Source: Alphaproteobacteria bacterium
Lineage (GTDB): Bacteria > Pseudomonadota > Alphaproteobacteria > Sphingomonadales > Kordiimonadaceae
Length of the DNA stretch: 64,000 nucleotides
Direction of reading: 5' to 3'
NCBI GenBank assembly: GCA_021774735.1
Contig: JAJFIS010000022.1
Coordinates: 62,001-126,000 of the forward strand
In this document: in pieces, positions 35,017-45,400 of the stretch
Numbering within the stretch: position 1 is the first letter of the stretch
Layout: every line of letters starts with the position of its first letter
The notes under the pieces: generated by a model
The model's input: only the letters and a program-made list of their open reading frames with translations
Database searches by the model: none
What the model was told of the DNA's origin: nothing
Translations under genes and position numbers: made by a program

Positions 35017-35586
35017 TCAATCCACACTTGGCAGTGTCATTTGGATAAGCTTTGCCATTAGACGGGCTCTAGCATGCAAATTATTGCCACCTGCCATATC
35101 CCAGTTACAGGCGGCCCAATCAGGGTCATCCGGGTTTAGGCCTAACGTGCGGATATAATGTTCATCCACCACTAAAAATTGCTCCTTATAGGCCAGCAGA
35201 TAACCACCGTGCTCTGCCCGGATAGTCGCCGCTTCTGTGTAGCCAGCAGCCCAAATATTCGAGTGGGCTCCACAGCGCTTTGGGTACAAAAGAGCCCCAA
35301 AATTAGTGGTATCCTCTAAACTCAGCACCTTTAATAGTTGAGGCCAATTATCGAACCCCAGTTCCCGTGCGGCCACCGCTAAACAGTCCTTCCGTTGGAC
35401 CTTATCCCGAACGTTTTCATTACCGCTAAGGCCAAGCCCGTGGCTTTTGCGGAGCCTGCTTAGGGCAGCACTATCCCCCGCTTGCACCGCTCGGTGCAGC
35501 AGTCGAGCATGGTTTTTGATATATTCGGTAGTATTGGTGGTGATCTCACGCGCTTCTGCCGCGCAAACATTATCGCTCAATGTCAT
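35017..35586 (-). CDS. Hypothetical protein with 'ARELGFDNWPQL' motif
   Basis: 189 residues, soluble. The central block CLAVAARELGFDNWPQLLKVL recurs in many uncharacterised bacterial proteins, after an ankyrin-like helical pair (HARLLHRAVQAGDSAALSRL). The C-terminal half is rich in aromatic residues and has no motif that I know. The longer frame to 35646 is open, but AGGAG eight bases before the ATG at 35586 decides the start. Stands alone; function unknown. Confidence 0.7.
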   Translation of the reverse strand: MTLSDNVCAAEAREITTNTTEYIKNHARLLHRAVQAGDSAALSRLRKSHGLGLSGNENVRDKVQRKDCLAVAARELGFDNWPQLLKVLSLEDTTNFGALLYPKRCGAHSNIWAAGYTEAATIRAEHGGYLLAYKEQFLVVDEHYIRTLGLNPDDPDWAACNWDMAGGNNLHARARLMAKLIQMTLPSVD

Positions 35587-35810
35587 TTGCTTATCTCCTA
35601 GTCCAGACAGCTTCCCGCTCCTTGCGCGTCTGGCAGAATTTCGCAAATACCTAATGGCTTAAATGCTCACTCACTTATGAATACAGGATGAGGCGTCTTT
35701 TGGCGGGCATGGCACCCCTGCGGCACCAAAGATGCTGTATATTACTCGATTGTTAAGAGGTCAAGGCCAACTTATTCCGCCTAATTTTTCATGAAAGATC
35801 GTGCGTCAAA

Positions 35811-37022
35811 TTACTCTAATACCATGGGTTTAAGCTGAATGGGGTGGCCATGTTCTAAAACAGACTGGAAATGACCTTCCATCACTTTGGCCAAATAAGT
35901 CGTTCCATGCGCCTTCAAGCTAACCCGCTGTGTTAATATCAGGCTTGGATTCCAGTTGCCTTCTATGAGTACTGGCCCCGTTGGTGTAATAGCCACATCC
36001 CAGCCAATGACCGAACTGCCAGAAAAGGCCTCTACGTGCGCGCGCACAGCCAGCACTGTGGCTTCATGAAACAGCGGGACTTTGGTCCCTTCTATTTTAT
36101 GGCCTGTAACAGGATGCTTTGGGGAACGGAATGTTTTTCCATCTTGGCCCAATATTAAGGCTTCCCCCGCAATGCCGCTCTCGACACATACATTTGCTGC
36201 CAAATTACCCGCAATAAAATTATCGACAAAAGACGTGCCGTCTCTAGACAGTCGCCAAACAACGCTTGTAACTGCAACTTTATCCGGTGCTGTTACAGCT
36301 GTTATGACCCTAAGTGTCGCCAGCGCACCCGGGGAGACCTTTTCCACATCCGGATGATTCTTTAGGCGGGGCTGCACTAAAAAGGCCTCCCCTTTATAAT
36401 AAGTCTCCAGATAGCTCCCAAGCGTAGCGCATTCAAATATATCGCCTGTCGCTGAATTTTTATAATGCTGCCCGTCATCCGCCACGTCCAAGGCAATCAC
36501 ACCATACCCATGCAAGCCAGAAGCAGGTTTGACGATTAGTCCATCAGGATGCAATGGTTTGGGTGCCTTCAAATCATCTTTCTGAAACAACTGTGGAGTT
36601 GCCAAATAATGTTCCAAACACTTACGACTAAAGCGCGCTTTTTCTTTCAAGTCGCGGACCGCGTCTGAGCCCGGCTTGCCATTTAAAAGCTGATACATGC
36701 CTTTGGTCTCATAGCGACGGGTGAACATGCCAATTTGGTCTTTAGTATCGAACAAACGGTACAGATATGCCTCATTTGGCAAGGTAGTATAGCGCCATGC
36801 ATAGCCGATACAGCTCACCATTTGGCTTAACCGGGTAGATAAGGGTCCAGTGCCATGCTTGATGCAGACATAAAGGGCTATAAAGGGGCAAAGAAGCAAA
36901 AATATCATGCAGGCAATAACACCAAGAAGTTTACGAACGGCAGGTGTAGTTCGGCGCAGATATTCATAATAACTCTCTGAATGTTGCGGCCCCGCTGCAC
37001 AACCAAACATCCAATTAGCCAT
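35811..37022 (-). CDS. Sugar-transfer-associated ATP-grasp family protein
   Basis: 403 residues. A membrane segment near 32-54 is followed by an ATP-grasp fold: LIVKPASGLHGYGVIAL (nucleotide loop), FLVQPRLKNHPDV, and the metal-binding end GWDVAITPTGPVLIEGNWNP. This pattern fits the ATPgrasp_ST family, which forms carboxylate-amine bonds on surface polysaccharides or related alpha-L-glutamate ligases. The substrate is not evident; no glycosyltransferase is adjacent. It is divergent from the S10 peptidase gene. Confidence 0.75.
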   Translation of the reverse strand: MANWMFGCAAGPQHSESYYEYLRRTTPAVRKLLGVIACMIFLLLCPFIALYVCIKHGTGPLSTRLSQMVSCIGYAWRYTTLPNEAYLYRLFDTKDQIGMFTRRYETKGMYQLLNGKPGSDAVRDLKEKARFSRKCLEHYLATPQLFQKDDLKAPKPLHPDGLIVKPASGLHGYGVIALDVADDGQHYKNSATGDIFECATLGSYLETYYKGEAFLVQPRLKNHPDVEKVSPGALATLRVITAVTAPDKVAVTSVVWRLSRDGTSFVDNFIAGNLAANVCVESGIAGEALILGQDGKTFRSPKHPVTGHKIEGTKVPLFHEATVLAVRAHVEAFSGSSVIGWDVAITPTGPVLIEGNWNPSLILTQRVSLKAHGTTYLAKVMEGHFQSVLEHGHPIQLKPMVLE

Positions 37023-37434
37023 AACATTAATTGGAATAGGTCTTACTGCTGTATATCTTTGCTCAGCCAGAGGTGATTCCTTTTACTGTACGCCTATGGT
37101 CACTACCCCACGACCTCCAGCAGTGATACTTCAATTGCCATGGTAATCTACGCATAGATCCAAAATAGTTTATTCACGAACAAAATCTATAGCTATAACA
37201 TGTAGAAAACATTAACTCATTCGCCGTCATTGTGCCTGTGGCACACTGTCGCAACTTTATTATTTTCTATAATATTTTGAAATCACTGAGCTATTTTTCT
37301 GCTCTTATAAATTTATGGCACCCGCACCCGGCGAATTATATGTGACAACCCATACTATAGTTCGAAGTTCATATTGCCCTCACATCCTATCTCCACTAGC
37401 CTAACTCAAATCAAAAAATGGGAAGGACGGTCAA
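37023..37434. other. 412-base divergent intergenic region
   Basis: Separates the ATP-grasp gene (minus) and the S10 carboxypeptidase gene (plus). It is AT-rich and holds a palindrome TGTGCC-TGT-GGCACA (37231-37245) that could be an operator, and several TATAAT-like strings (for example near 37271). No reading frame of interest and no recognised RNA. Confidence 0.45.
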
Positions 37435-38925
37435 ATGAAAAAATTACTCGCGGTTTTCACGGTTATTGCACTGAGTTTTACAGGCGTGGCAGACGATACA
37501 GCAAAAGCGCCAGCAATGGATCCGCCGATGGTCAGTACCACAGAACACAGTGGCACTTTTGGCGGCAAAAAAATAAACTACAAAGCGGTCGCGGGTGAAA
37601 CCCAGCTTAAAAATAAAAAGGGTGAGGTCACCGGCAGTATTTTTTCCACCAGCTATATTCGCACCAATGTGAAAGACAAGACCAATCGTCCGGTTTTCTT
37701 CGTCTATAACGGTGGCCCCGGCAGTGCCTCTGTGTGGCTGCATATGGGGGTTTTTGGCCCCAAGCGGATCAATATTCCGTCTGACGCCCGCGATGACGGC
37801 GCTGGTCCCTATGATATAATCCATAATGCTGGCTCCATTCTTGATGTCACCGACCTTGTCTTTATTGACCCAGTTGGCACTGGCTTTTCCCGCACGCTCG
37901 GCAAAGGCGAAACCAAAGAGTTTTGGGGTGTCGGCGAAGATGCAAAGTCTATCGCTAAGTTCATCCGCATTTGGTTGCGCGAAAATGGCCGCTGGAATAG
38001 CCCCAAATATATCGGCGGCGAAAGCTATGGCACCACCCGTTCTGCCGCCCTCATCCGCGAGCTTGAAGGCCGCTTTGATGATGTATCGATCAACGGCATC
38101 ATTCTGATCTCGACCATTTTGGACTTCACGGTCGATAGCTATGACCCGGGTAACGAGATGGTTTATATGGCTTACCTGCCGACCATGGCAACCACGGCGC
38201 AGTACCACGGCATGGCGGGTGCGGGCATTAGCGTTGCTGATTTCGCCGCTGAAGCCCGCGCATGGGCGATCGGTGAATATGCACCAGCACTGTTATTGGG
38301 CGCTGACCTGAAAGGTGCGCGCCGCGACGCAATTCGCACTAAGCTTTCTTACTTCACTGGCCTTAGCGAAAGCTACCTCGATGAAGCCAACCTGCGGGTC
38401 CATTATCAGCGCTTTAACAAGGAATTGCTGCGCGACAAGGGCCTTGCCATTGGGCGCTTGGACAGCCGCTATACCGGCAAAGACTTTGACCGTGCGGGCG
38501 AAACCCCCGACGTTGACCCTAGTTTCTATGGTATCGACGGGGCTTACACCGCCGCAATCAACAGCTGGCTGCGCGAAGACCTGAAATTTAACCCCGACCG
38601 GGAATATACCATCATCGGCGGCGTCAGTGATTGGAACTGGGAACTGCCCACCAACCACTGGGCCCAGTCATACCTGAATGTGGCGCCCTATATCGGCACT
38701 GCCATGCGCGGCAACAGCGACCTGCGGGTATTTAACGCCGCTGGCTATTACGATTTCGCCACACCGTTTTTTGGCGCGGAATATAGCCTGAACCGCAATG
38801 GCATCGACCCCGCGCGTGTTACTTACAAATACTATGAAGCTGGTCACATGATGTATATCCATCACCCCAGCCTAGACGCGCTCATCACCGACATCCGCAC
38901 CTTCATTAAAGCGGGTGAAAAATAA
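37435..38925 (+). CDS. Exported serine carboxypeptidase, family S10
   Basis: 496 residues with a signal peptide (about 1-18). The S10 landmarks are present: oxyanion block NGGPGSASVW (92-101), nucleophile Ser197 in GGESYGTT, Asp440 in GYYDFATPF and His471 in EAGHMMYIH. It removes C-terminal residues from peptides in the periplasm, probably feeding amino acid catabolism. GGAAGGACGG precedes the ATG. Codon use is somewhat GC-richer than in the flanking genes. Confidence 0.92.
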   Translation: MKKLLAVFTVIALSFTGVADDTAKAPAMDPPMVSTTEHSGTFGGKKINYKAVAGETQLKNKKGEVTGSIFSTSYIRTNVKDKTNRPVFFVYNGGPGSASVWLHMGVFGPKRINIPSDARDDGAGPYDIIHNAGSILDVTDLVFIDPVGTGFSRTLGKGETKEFWGVGEDAKSIAKFIRIWLRENGRWNSPKYIGGESYGTTRSAALIRELEGRFDDVSINGIILISTILDFTVDSYDPGNEMVYMAYLPTMATTAQYHGMAGAGISVADFAAEARAWAIGEYAPALLLGADLKGARRDAIRTKLSYFTGLSESYLDEANLRVHYQRFNKELLRDKGLAIGRLDSRYTGKDFDRAGETPDVDPSFYGIDGAYTAAINSWLREDLKFNPDREYTIIGGVSDWNWELPTNHWAQSYLNVAPYIGTAMRGNSDLRVFNAAGYYDFATPFFGAEYSLNRNGIDPARVTYKYYEAGHMMYIHHPSLDALITDIRTFIKAGEK

Positions 38926-38958
38926 GAAGCCGTAAAGTTTAAGCCACGACATAGAAAT

Positions 38959-38985
38959 ACCAGCGCTGACATGCTCGGCGCTGGT
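38959..38985 (+). terminator. Possible terminator hairpin after the S10 gene
   Basis: ACCAGCGC pairs with GCGCTGGT around an 11-base loop between convergent genes. No T tract follows on either strand, so it may only stabilise mRNA ends. Confidence 0.35.
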
Positions 38986-38994
38986 GATAGAAGG

Positions 38995-40152
38995 CTATAG
39001 GCTTTTAAGCTGGTCAATAAGACCGACGAGGCCAACAGCGGTAATATCACCTTTCATTGGATAACTCTCCTGCCCATTATAAACAACAAACTTTCTTCTC
39101 GGTGCGATATCTTCACAGGCACTGTGGAACCCTTTTGAGACCTTGGGAGCCGAACTGCGTTTAATCTCTATTGCCCAAACTTCGCCAGGCTTTGGCTCAA
39201 TAACCAAATCAATTTCAGCGCCCCCTGTTGTTCTATAAAACCCCACCTGCGCATTGGGGGGAACATGGTTCAATATATTTTCAATGACGAAGCCTTCCCA
39301 GCTACCCCCAACGACAGGGTGACCAAGTATGTCATTCAATGTAACTATTCCCAAAAGAGCATGGCAAAGACCACTATCCCGTATATAAACCTTGGGTGCC
39401 TTTACCAACCGCCTCCCAAGATTGCTAACCCAAGGCTGAAGACGCCTCACCAATAACAGGTCTACCATGAGATCAAGATACCGCGCGGTGGTAACGCTTT
39501 TAACATCAAGACCTCTTGCCAGAGCAGAGGCATTAAATAATTGGCCTTGATTGTGAGCAAGCATGGTCCAAAAACGTCTTAGAGTTTCCGCCGGAATGCG
39601 AGGGCCAAGCTGTGGGATATCCCGCTCAAGATAAGTTCGGATGAAGTTCTGTCGCCATTGCATGCTCTGTTTATGCGAAGAGGCAAGATAGCTTTCAGGA
39701 AACCCTCCCCTCAACCACAGCTTACTATGATCATCAACCTCACAGACTGTAACTGGTGACATTTCTAAATATGCCACCCTACCTGCTAAGGTTTCAGATG
39801 ATTGCTTTAAAAGGGCAACTGACGCTGATCCGAGAAGCAAAAATTGGCCTCTCTTTTGTCCTCGTCTGCGGCGTTCATCTATTATTCCTCTGAGTGGAGC
39901 AAATAATTCAGGCGCCCTTTGAATTTCATCAAGTATAATAAGCTTATCACGGTGAAGCGCACAGTAAGCTTCAATATCTTCTAATTTTGCAAGGTCGCTC
40001 GGACGCTCCAGGTCAAGGTAAATCGCTGGCCTTATGCCCTCTAATTCACGCGCCAGTGTGGTTTTACCAACCTGACGTGGCCCCAAGAGCACCACCGCCG
40101 GGTTGCTGTCGACTAACTCAATCAAACTTATTCTTATTTCTCTATCAATCAT
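38995..40152 (-). CDS. AAA-family ATPase with DUF4143 domain
   Basis: 385 residues. Walker A GPRQVGKTT (about 22-30) and Walker B LIILDEIQRAPELF lie in the N-terminal AAA_14 domain; the C-terminal part (about 200-345) is DUF4143, with the motif GGAEIDLVIEPKPGEVWAIEIKRS that resembles a PD-(D/E)xK nuclease core (D...E-x-K). Such proteins are common, often horizontally moved, and their function is not settled. Stands alone between convergent and divergent neighbours. Confidence 0.88.
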   Translation of the reverse strand: MIDREIRISLIELVDSNPAVVLLGPRQVGKTTLARELEGIRPAIYLDLERPSDLAKLEDIEAYCALHRDKLIILDEIQRAPELFAPLRGIIDERRRRGQKRGQFLLLGSASVALLKQSSETLAGRVAYLEMSPVTVCEVDDHSKLWLRGGFPESYLASSHKQSMQWRQNFIRTYLERDIPQLGPRIPAETLRRFWTMLAHNQGQLFNASALARGLDVKSVTTARYLDLMVDLLLVRRLQPWVSNLGRRLVKAPKVYIRDSGLCHALLGIVTLNDILGHPVVGGSWEGFVIENILNHVPPNAQVGFYRTTGGAEIDLVIEPKPGEVWAIEIKRSSAPKVSKGFHSACEDIAPRRKFVVYNGQESYPMKGDITAVGLVGLIDQLKSL

Positions 40153-40206
40153 CTATGCAGATTTAACATACAATATTAAATTTGCATAGTAAAATTCACC
40201 CCAGCT

Positions 40207-41790
40207 CTACGTCCCGCGCAGGGCGAAGCGTTGGATTTTGCCCGTTTGGGTTTTTGGCAGAGCGTCAAGATAGGCAATAGAGCGGGGGTATTTATAGGGC
40301 GCAATGCGGGCTTTGGTGAAGTCTTGCAGGCTCTTCGTCATAGCGTCATCCCCAGTTTCACCTGCCGCCAGCACGATGAAAGCCTTGACGATGGTGCCAC
40401 GGTCAGCGTCGCTTGCCGCCACCACGGCGCATTCGCCCACTGATGGATGCGCCAGCAAGGCTTCTTCCACCTCGGGCCCGCTGATATTATAGCCAGCGGA
40501 GATGATCATATCGTCACTGCGCGCCACATACCAATAATGGCCGTCCACGTCTTTGCGGAAAATATCGCCGGTGATGTTCCAGCCGTCCCGCACATAATTT
40601 TGTTGGCGGTCATCAGCGAGATATTTGCATCCCGTCGGCCCGCGCACCGCCAAAAAGCCCTCTGTGTCCGCCGCCACCTCTTGCATGTCAGCGTCCAAAA
40701 TACAAAGCTCATAGCCCGGCACAGGTCGCCCAGTGGAACCAGCCTTATCGCCCTCGCTGGTCATGGAGAGGAAGATATGGATCATCTCGGTGGCGCCGAT
40801 ACCGTCGATCATGCTGATGCCCGTCTGTTCCAGCCATTGCTCATACACCGGTTTGGGCAAATGCTCACCCGCTGAAACCGCGAGCCGCAGGCTGGATAGA
40901 CTAGCCACCGCATCCGCGTCTGACAGCAGCACTTTATAGGCCGTGGGGGCGGTGAAACATATGGTCGCGCCTATCGCCTTTATCGCGGCGGCTAAGTTTT
41001 TTGGTGCCGGGCTCTCTAACAACACCGTGCTAGCGCCAGCATATAGCGGGAAGGCCAAAAGCCCGCCGAGACCAAAGGTGAAGGCAAGCGGCGGTGAACC
41101 GATAAAAACATCATCGCTTTTCGGCTTCAACACCTCAGCGCAGAATGTATGACACATGGACATAACATCGCGGTGGTAATGCAGCACCCCCTTGGGGTCG
41201 CCCGATGTTCCACTGGTAAAGCCGATTAAAGCCACATCATCGCTAGCCGTTGGTGCAGGCGTAAAGTCCTCGCTGAAGCCCGCCATAAGGCGCTCAATAT
41301 CCTTCGATGACAAGACATGTTGCAGGGGTATGTCTTCAAGCGCCTCCATCAACCGGTCATCACAGAGCGCATGGCTTATCTCAGCCTTAGCTATGATACC
41401 GCTGAGCTCCTTCTCCCGCAGCAGCGGCATCGTTGGCACCGCCACCGCGCCGCATTTCATCACCGCCAGCAAACAAGCAGCAAACAGGGGCGAATTGGGA
41501 AAGCGCATCAAAACCCGGTTGCCCGGCACCACGCCCATATGCTGGACTAAGACATGGGCGATCTTATTTACATTCCCATGAAGCCGAGCGTAAGACCATG
41601 TATCTTCCATGGTGTGAATGGCAGGTAGGTCCCCGCCACCGCTGACGATATGACGGTCTAACAGTTGCTCGGTACAGTTCAATTGAGCCGGATATTTAAG
41701 CGCCGGTAACTCAAATAAGAACTGAGGCATCATTTCTGTAGGCGGTAAATTATCGCGAGTAAAGCTATCCTGGTGACCTGATGGATGCAT
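40207..41790 (-). CDS. Aryl-CoA ligase, benzoate/2-aminobenzoate-CoA ligase type
   Basis: 527 residues. ANL-superfamily enzyme: phosphate loop IGFTSGTSGDPKG, the adenylate motif near IDGIGATEM, the hinge YVARSDDMIISAGYNISG and the catalytic Lys in LPKTQTGKIQR. Overall layout resembles 2-aminobenzoate/benzoate-CoA ligases, which activate aromatic acids with ATP and CoA. GAGGGAA lies about nine bases before the ATG. It lies 110 bases after an Lrp-type regulator gene on the same strand and near the indolepyruvate oxidoreductase, suggesting activation of aromatic acids made from amino acids. Confidence 0.82.
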   Translation of the reverse strand: MHPSGHQDSFTRDNLPPTEMMPQFLFELPALKYPAQLNCTEQLLDRHIVSGGGDLPAIHTMEDTWSYARLHGNVNKIAHVLVQHMGVVPGNRVLMRFPNSPLFAACLLAVMKCGAVAVPTMPLLREKELSGIIAKAEISHALCDDRLMEALEDIPLQHVLSSKDIERLMAGFSEDFTPAPTASDDVALIGFTSGTSGDPKGVLHYHRDVMSMCHTFCAEVLKPKSDDVFIGSPPLAFTFGLGGLLAFPLYAGASTVLLESPAPKNLAAAIKAIGATICFTAPTAYKVLLSDADAVASLSSLRLAVSAGEHLPKPVYEQWLEQTGISMIDGIGATEMIHIFLSMTSEGDKAGSTGRPVPGYELCILDADMQEVAADTEGFLAVRGPTGCKYLADDRQQNYVRDGWNITGDIFRKDVDGHYWYVARSDDMIISAGYNISGPEVEEALLAHPSVGECAVVAASDADRGTIVKAFIVLAAGETGDDAMTKSLQDFTKARIAPYKYPRSIAYLDALPKTQTGKIQRFALRGT

Positions 41791-41900
41791 GTAATTCTTC
41801 CCTCAATATCAATTGCATAAAGCAATGCCTATACCCCAATATGCATGATAGGCAACAACTTTAGAATTATCAATATTCCAAATCTGGCACGGCTGGCTCG

Positions 41901-42344
41901 CTAAGAAAGCGACCGTAGGGCAATGCTGGAATGAACATGCCCAACGCCCGGCAGCTTGAACAAAACATCATTGAGGAACATCTCATAGTCGCGAATATTC
42001 TTAAGTCTGATTTTAAGGATATAATCCGCCTGCCCGGTAATCGAATGGCTCTCTAAGACTTGCGGCATCGCGGCAATGGCTTCATCAAACTCTGCAACGC
42101 CTTCTGTTGTATGGCGGTTCAGCGTAACATGAGCAAAAGCAGTTAGCGTATAGCCTAGTGCCTCTTGGTCCACCACCGCATGGTAGCCCTTGATTACCCC
42201 GCTATCTTCCATCGCCTTTATCCGCCGCCAAGCCGAAGCAGTGGACACATGCACTTTATCTGCGATACCCTGGGTGGTTATTTTACTATCCCTCACCAAA
42301 AGGCCAAGGATTTCTATGTCAGTATCATCGATATTATTTTTCAT
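41901..42344 (-). CDS. Lrp/AsnC-family transcriptional regulator
   Basis: 147 residues. N-terminal winged helix-turn-helix (about 5-55: IEILGLLVRDSKITTQGIAD...STASAWRRIKAME) and a C-terminal RAM/ligand domain ending in 'PGVGHVHSSIALRSL'. Members sense amino acids. It is divergent from the indolepyruvate oxidoreductase gene, separated by 132 AT-rich bases with phased TTTCA motifs, so it very likely controls that operon in response to an aromatic amino acid, and may also control the aryl-CoA ligase gene downstream of it. Confidence 0.92.
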   Translation of the reverse strand: MKNNIDDTDIEILGLLVRDSKITTQGIADKVHVSTASAWRRIKAMEDSGVIKGYHAVVDQEALGYTLTAFAHVTLNRHTTEGVAEFDEAIAAMPQVLESHSITGQADYILKIRLKNIRDYEMFLNDVLFKLPGVGHVHSSIALRSLS

Positions 42345-42374
42345 TTTACTGCATAATTTGATAATATTAATCGT

Positions 42375-42455
42375 ATTTCATTATTATTATTCTATATATG
42401 ATCATATTTTTCAATAATTTCATGATATTATTTCAAGGTAGAATCAAATTTTTCA
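42375..42455. promoter_or_regulatory. Probable Lrp-binding control region with phased TTTCA motifs
   Basis: Five TTTCA copies start near 42375, 42408, 42418, 42431 and 42451, spaced by about 33, 10, 13 and 20 bases (roughly whole helical turns), and a 12-base palindrome ATATGATCATAT lies at 42396-42407. Array-like, AT-rich sites are usual for Lrp-family proteins. Assignment by position is inference. Confidence 0.45.
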
Positions 42456-42476
42456 TCTTAAAGCCAGTGGTACCTC

Positions 42477-45400
42477 ATGATCTCAATCGACACCCAATAT
42501 AAACTAACTGACCGATATAACCGCTCTGAGGGCCGGATTTTCCTGACCGGCACACAGGCGCTTGTTCGCATTATGATCGACCAAGCCCGCTTGGATGAAG
42601 CGGCTGGCAAAAACACCGCTGGTTTTGTTAGTGGCTATCGGGGGTCCCCGCTTGGCGGCGTCGACCAAGAAATGTGGCGGGCAGAAAAACTGCTGACATC
42701 GCATAAAGTGAAATTCCTACCGGCTATTAATGAGGATTTAGCTGCCACTGCTGTGCTGGGTACGCAGCAAGTAGAATCAGACCCTGAGCGCGAAGTTGAG
42801 GGTGTTTTTTCCATGTGGTACGGCAAAGGGCCGGGGGTGGACCGCGCGGGCGACGCCTTGAAGCACGGTAATGCTTATGGTTCATCGCCCACCGGCGGTG
42901 CGCTTGTGGTCACCGGGGATGATCATGGCTGTGTATCATCCAGCATGGCGCACCAATCTGATGTGGCCTTGATGAGCTGGTTCATGCCTGTGCTCAACCC
43001 CGCTAGCATCGACGAAATTATCAGCTACGGCCTTTATGGCTATGCCCTATCGCGATATTCCGGCATGTGGGTGGGACTTAAAGCAATTGCAGAAAATATC
43101 GAAAGCGCGGCTTCGATTGAGCTATCACCTTTGCCAAAGTTTAATAATCCCGGCGATTTTGATATACCCGAACTTGGCCTGCATTATCGCTGGCCCGACC
43201 TGCCCGGCCCGCAAATTGAAAACCGTATGGTGGCTAAAAAAGATGCAGTATTAGCCTTCGCGCGGGCTAATCCAATTGATAAATGCCTCTATCATAATGG
43301 CCATGCAAAATTAGGTATTATAACCACCGGCAAGGGCCACAAGGACCTAATGGAAGCGATGCATCTGCTGGACTTGAACGAAGGTAAATGCCGCCAATTA
43401 GGTATCGATATCTATAAAATTGGCATGGTTTGGCCGCTTGAGATGAAAGGCATTTCAAGCTTCATGGCTGGTAAAAAAGAAATTCTGGTTGTTGAAGAAA
43501 AACGCGGCATCATTGAAAGCCAAATTAAGGAATATGCCTTTTCCAACAACACAGTCCCCCACCCCAATATTTTTGGCAAAGAGAACGAAGACAGTTCAGA
43601 CCTGTTATCTTGGACCGGGGAGCTGAACCCGCGTGATGTAGCTGCGGCGCTTTCTTACCGGCTGAAAAAAGCTTTTGGCATTGATTTAAGCGCTGCCATT
43701 ATAAAGGCAGACAGCACGATAGCCCAACAAAAGCCTATCACTGATGTCATTCGCATGCCTTACTTCTGCTCGGGTTGCCCGCATAATCGCTCAACAAAAG
43801 TGCCCGAAGGCAGCAAAGCACTAGCGGGTATTGGCTGTCACTTCATGGCATCGTGGATGGAGCGTGAAACTAGCTCGCTCATTCAAATGGGCGGCGAAGG
43901 CGTAAATTGGGTTGGCCGGTCGCTGTTCAATGGCAACAAACATATCTTCCAAAATTTGGGCGAAGGCACCTATTTCCATTCGGGCTCAATGGCTATTCGC
44001 CAAGCCCAAGCCGCGGGCGCCAATATCACCTATAAAATATTGTTTAATGACGCGGTCGCCATGACCGGCGGGCAGCCCGTGGACGGCCAAATAACCGTTC
44101 CCGGTATCGCAGCCCAAGTGCGGGCTGAAGGCGTTGAAGCTATTGTCATTGTTACCGATGAGCCGGAAACATACCGCACGGTTAGCTTGCCCAAAAGCGT
44201 TGAAGTTCATGACCGCGACATGCTGGATAGTCTACAAAAAGATCTGCGACAGATTAAAGGCGTTTCGGTGCTGATTTATGACCAAACCTGTGCGGCAGAA
44301 AAGCGTCGCCGCCGCAAACGGGGCACCTACCCTGATCCTACTAAACGTGCCTTTATCAACCACCGCATCTGTGAGGGCTGCGGGGACTGTAGTGTACAAA
44401 GCAATTGCTTGTCTATCGTGCCAAGAGAAACTATGGCAGGCCGCAAGCGCCAAATAGACCAGCATAGCTGCAACAAGGATTTTTCCTGCATTGAGGGCTT
44501 TTGCCCAAGCTTTGTGACGATCGAAGGGGGCAGCTTGAAAAAGCCTGAGGCAACCCAAATTACTGGCCTTAAAGATGCAATCCTGCGCTTGCCAGAGCCA
44601 GTTTTGCCCACATTTAACCATAGTTATGATCTGCTAGTATCAGGTGTTGGCGGCACCGGCGTTATCACCATCGGTGCTATTATTACCATGGCTGCACATT
44701 TGGAAGGCAAAGGCGCATCAGTGCTCGACTTTATGGGCTTCGCGCAAAAAGGTGGTACAGTGCTGAGCTATATACGTTTCGCGCCAACGCCAAATGAACT
44801 TAACCAAGTGCGGATTGAAACTGGGCGCGCTGACGCTGCCATTGCCTGCGATATGGTAGTGGCAACGGGCCCGGCGGCGCTGCGCGCGCTGGCAAAAGAC
44901 CGCACCCGCATTGCGCTGAATATGGAAGAAATTCCCACAGGCAATTATGTGCTCGACAGAGACGCGGACATGCATGTGAATGACCGAACAAAGCTTCTGG
45001 CAGACATTGTTGGCCGAGAACGCTTCGACGCGCTAAACGCCACCCGATTGGCGGTTGAGCTATTAGGTGACAGTGTCTTTTCCAACATGATGATGACAGG
45101 CTATGCGTGGCAACAGGGGCTCATTCCCGCATCTTTGGCGGCATTGATGCAGGCTTTAACGCTGAACGGTGTGGCTGTTGAAAAAAATAAGATCGCCTTT
45201 GGATGGGGCCGCTTAATGGCGCATGACCCAAAATATGTGCTGTCTCACTGCACCAGTGGTGAGCCAAAAATTGATGACAGCCTATCTGGCCTGATGGGGT
45301 TCCACCGGGAAACCCTAACCAACTACGGCGGTGCAGCTTACACTGTGCGATACCGCAAACTTATCGACAAAGTCATAAAAGCTGAAGCCAACGTCTTGCA

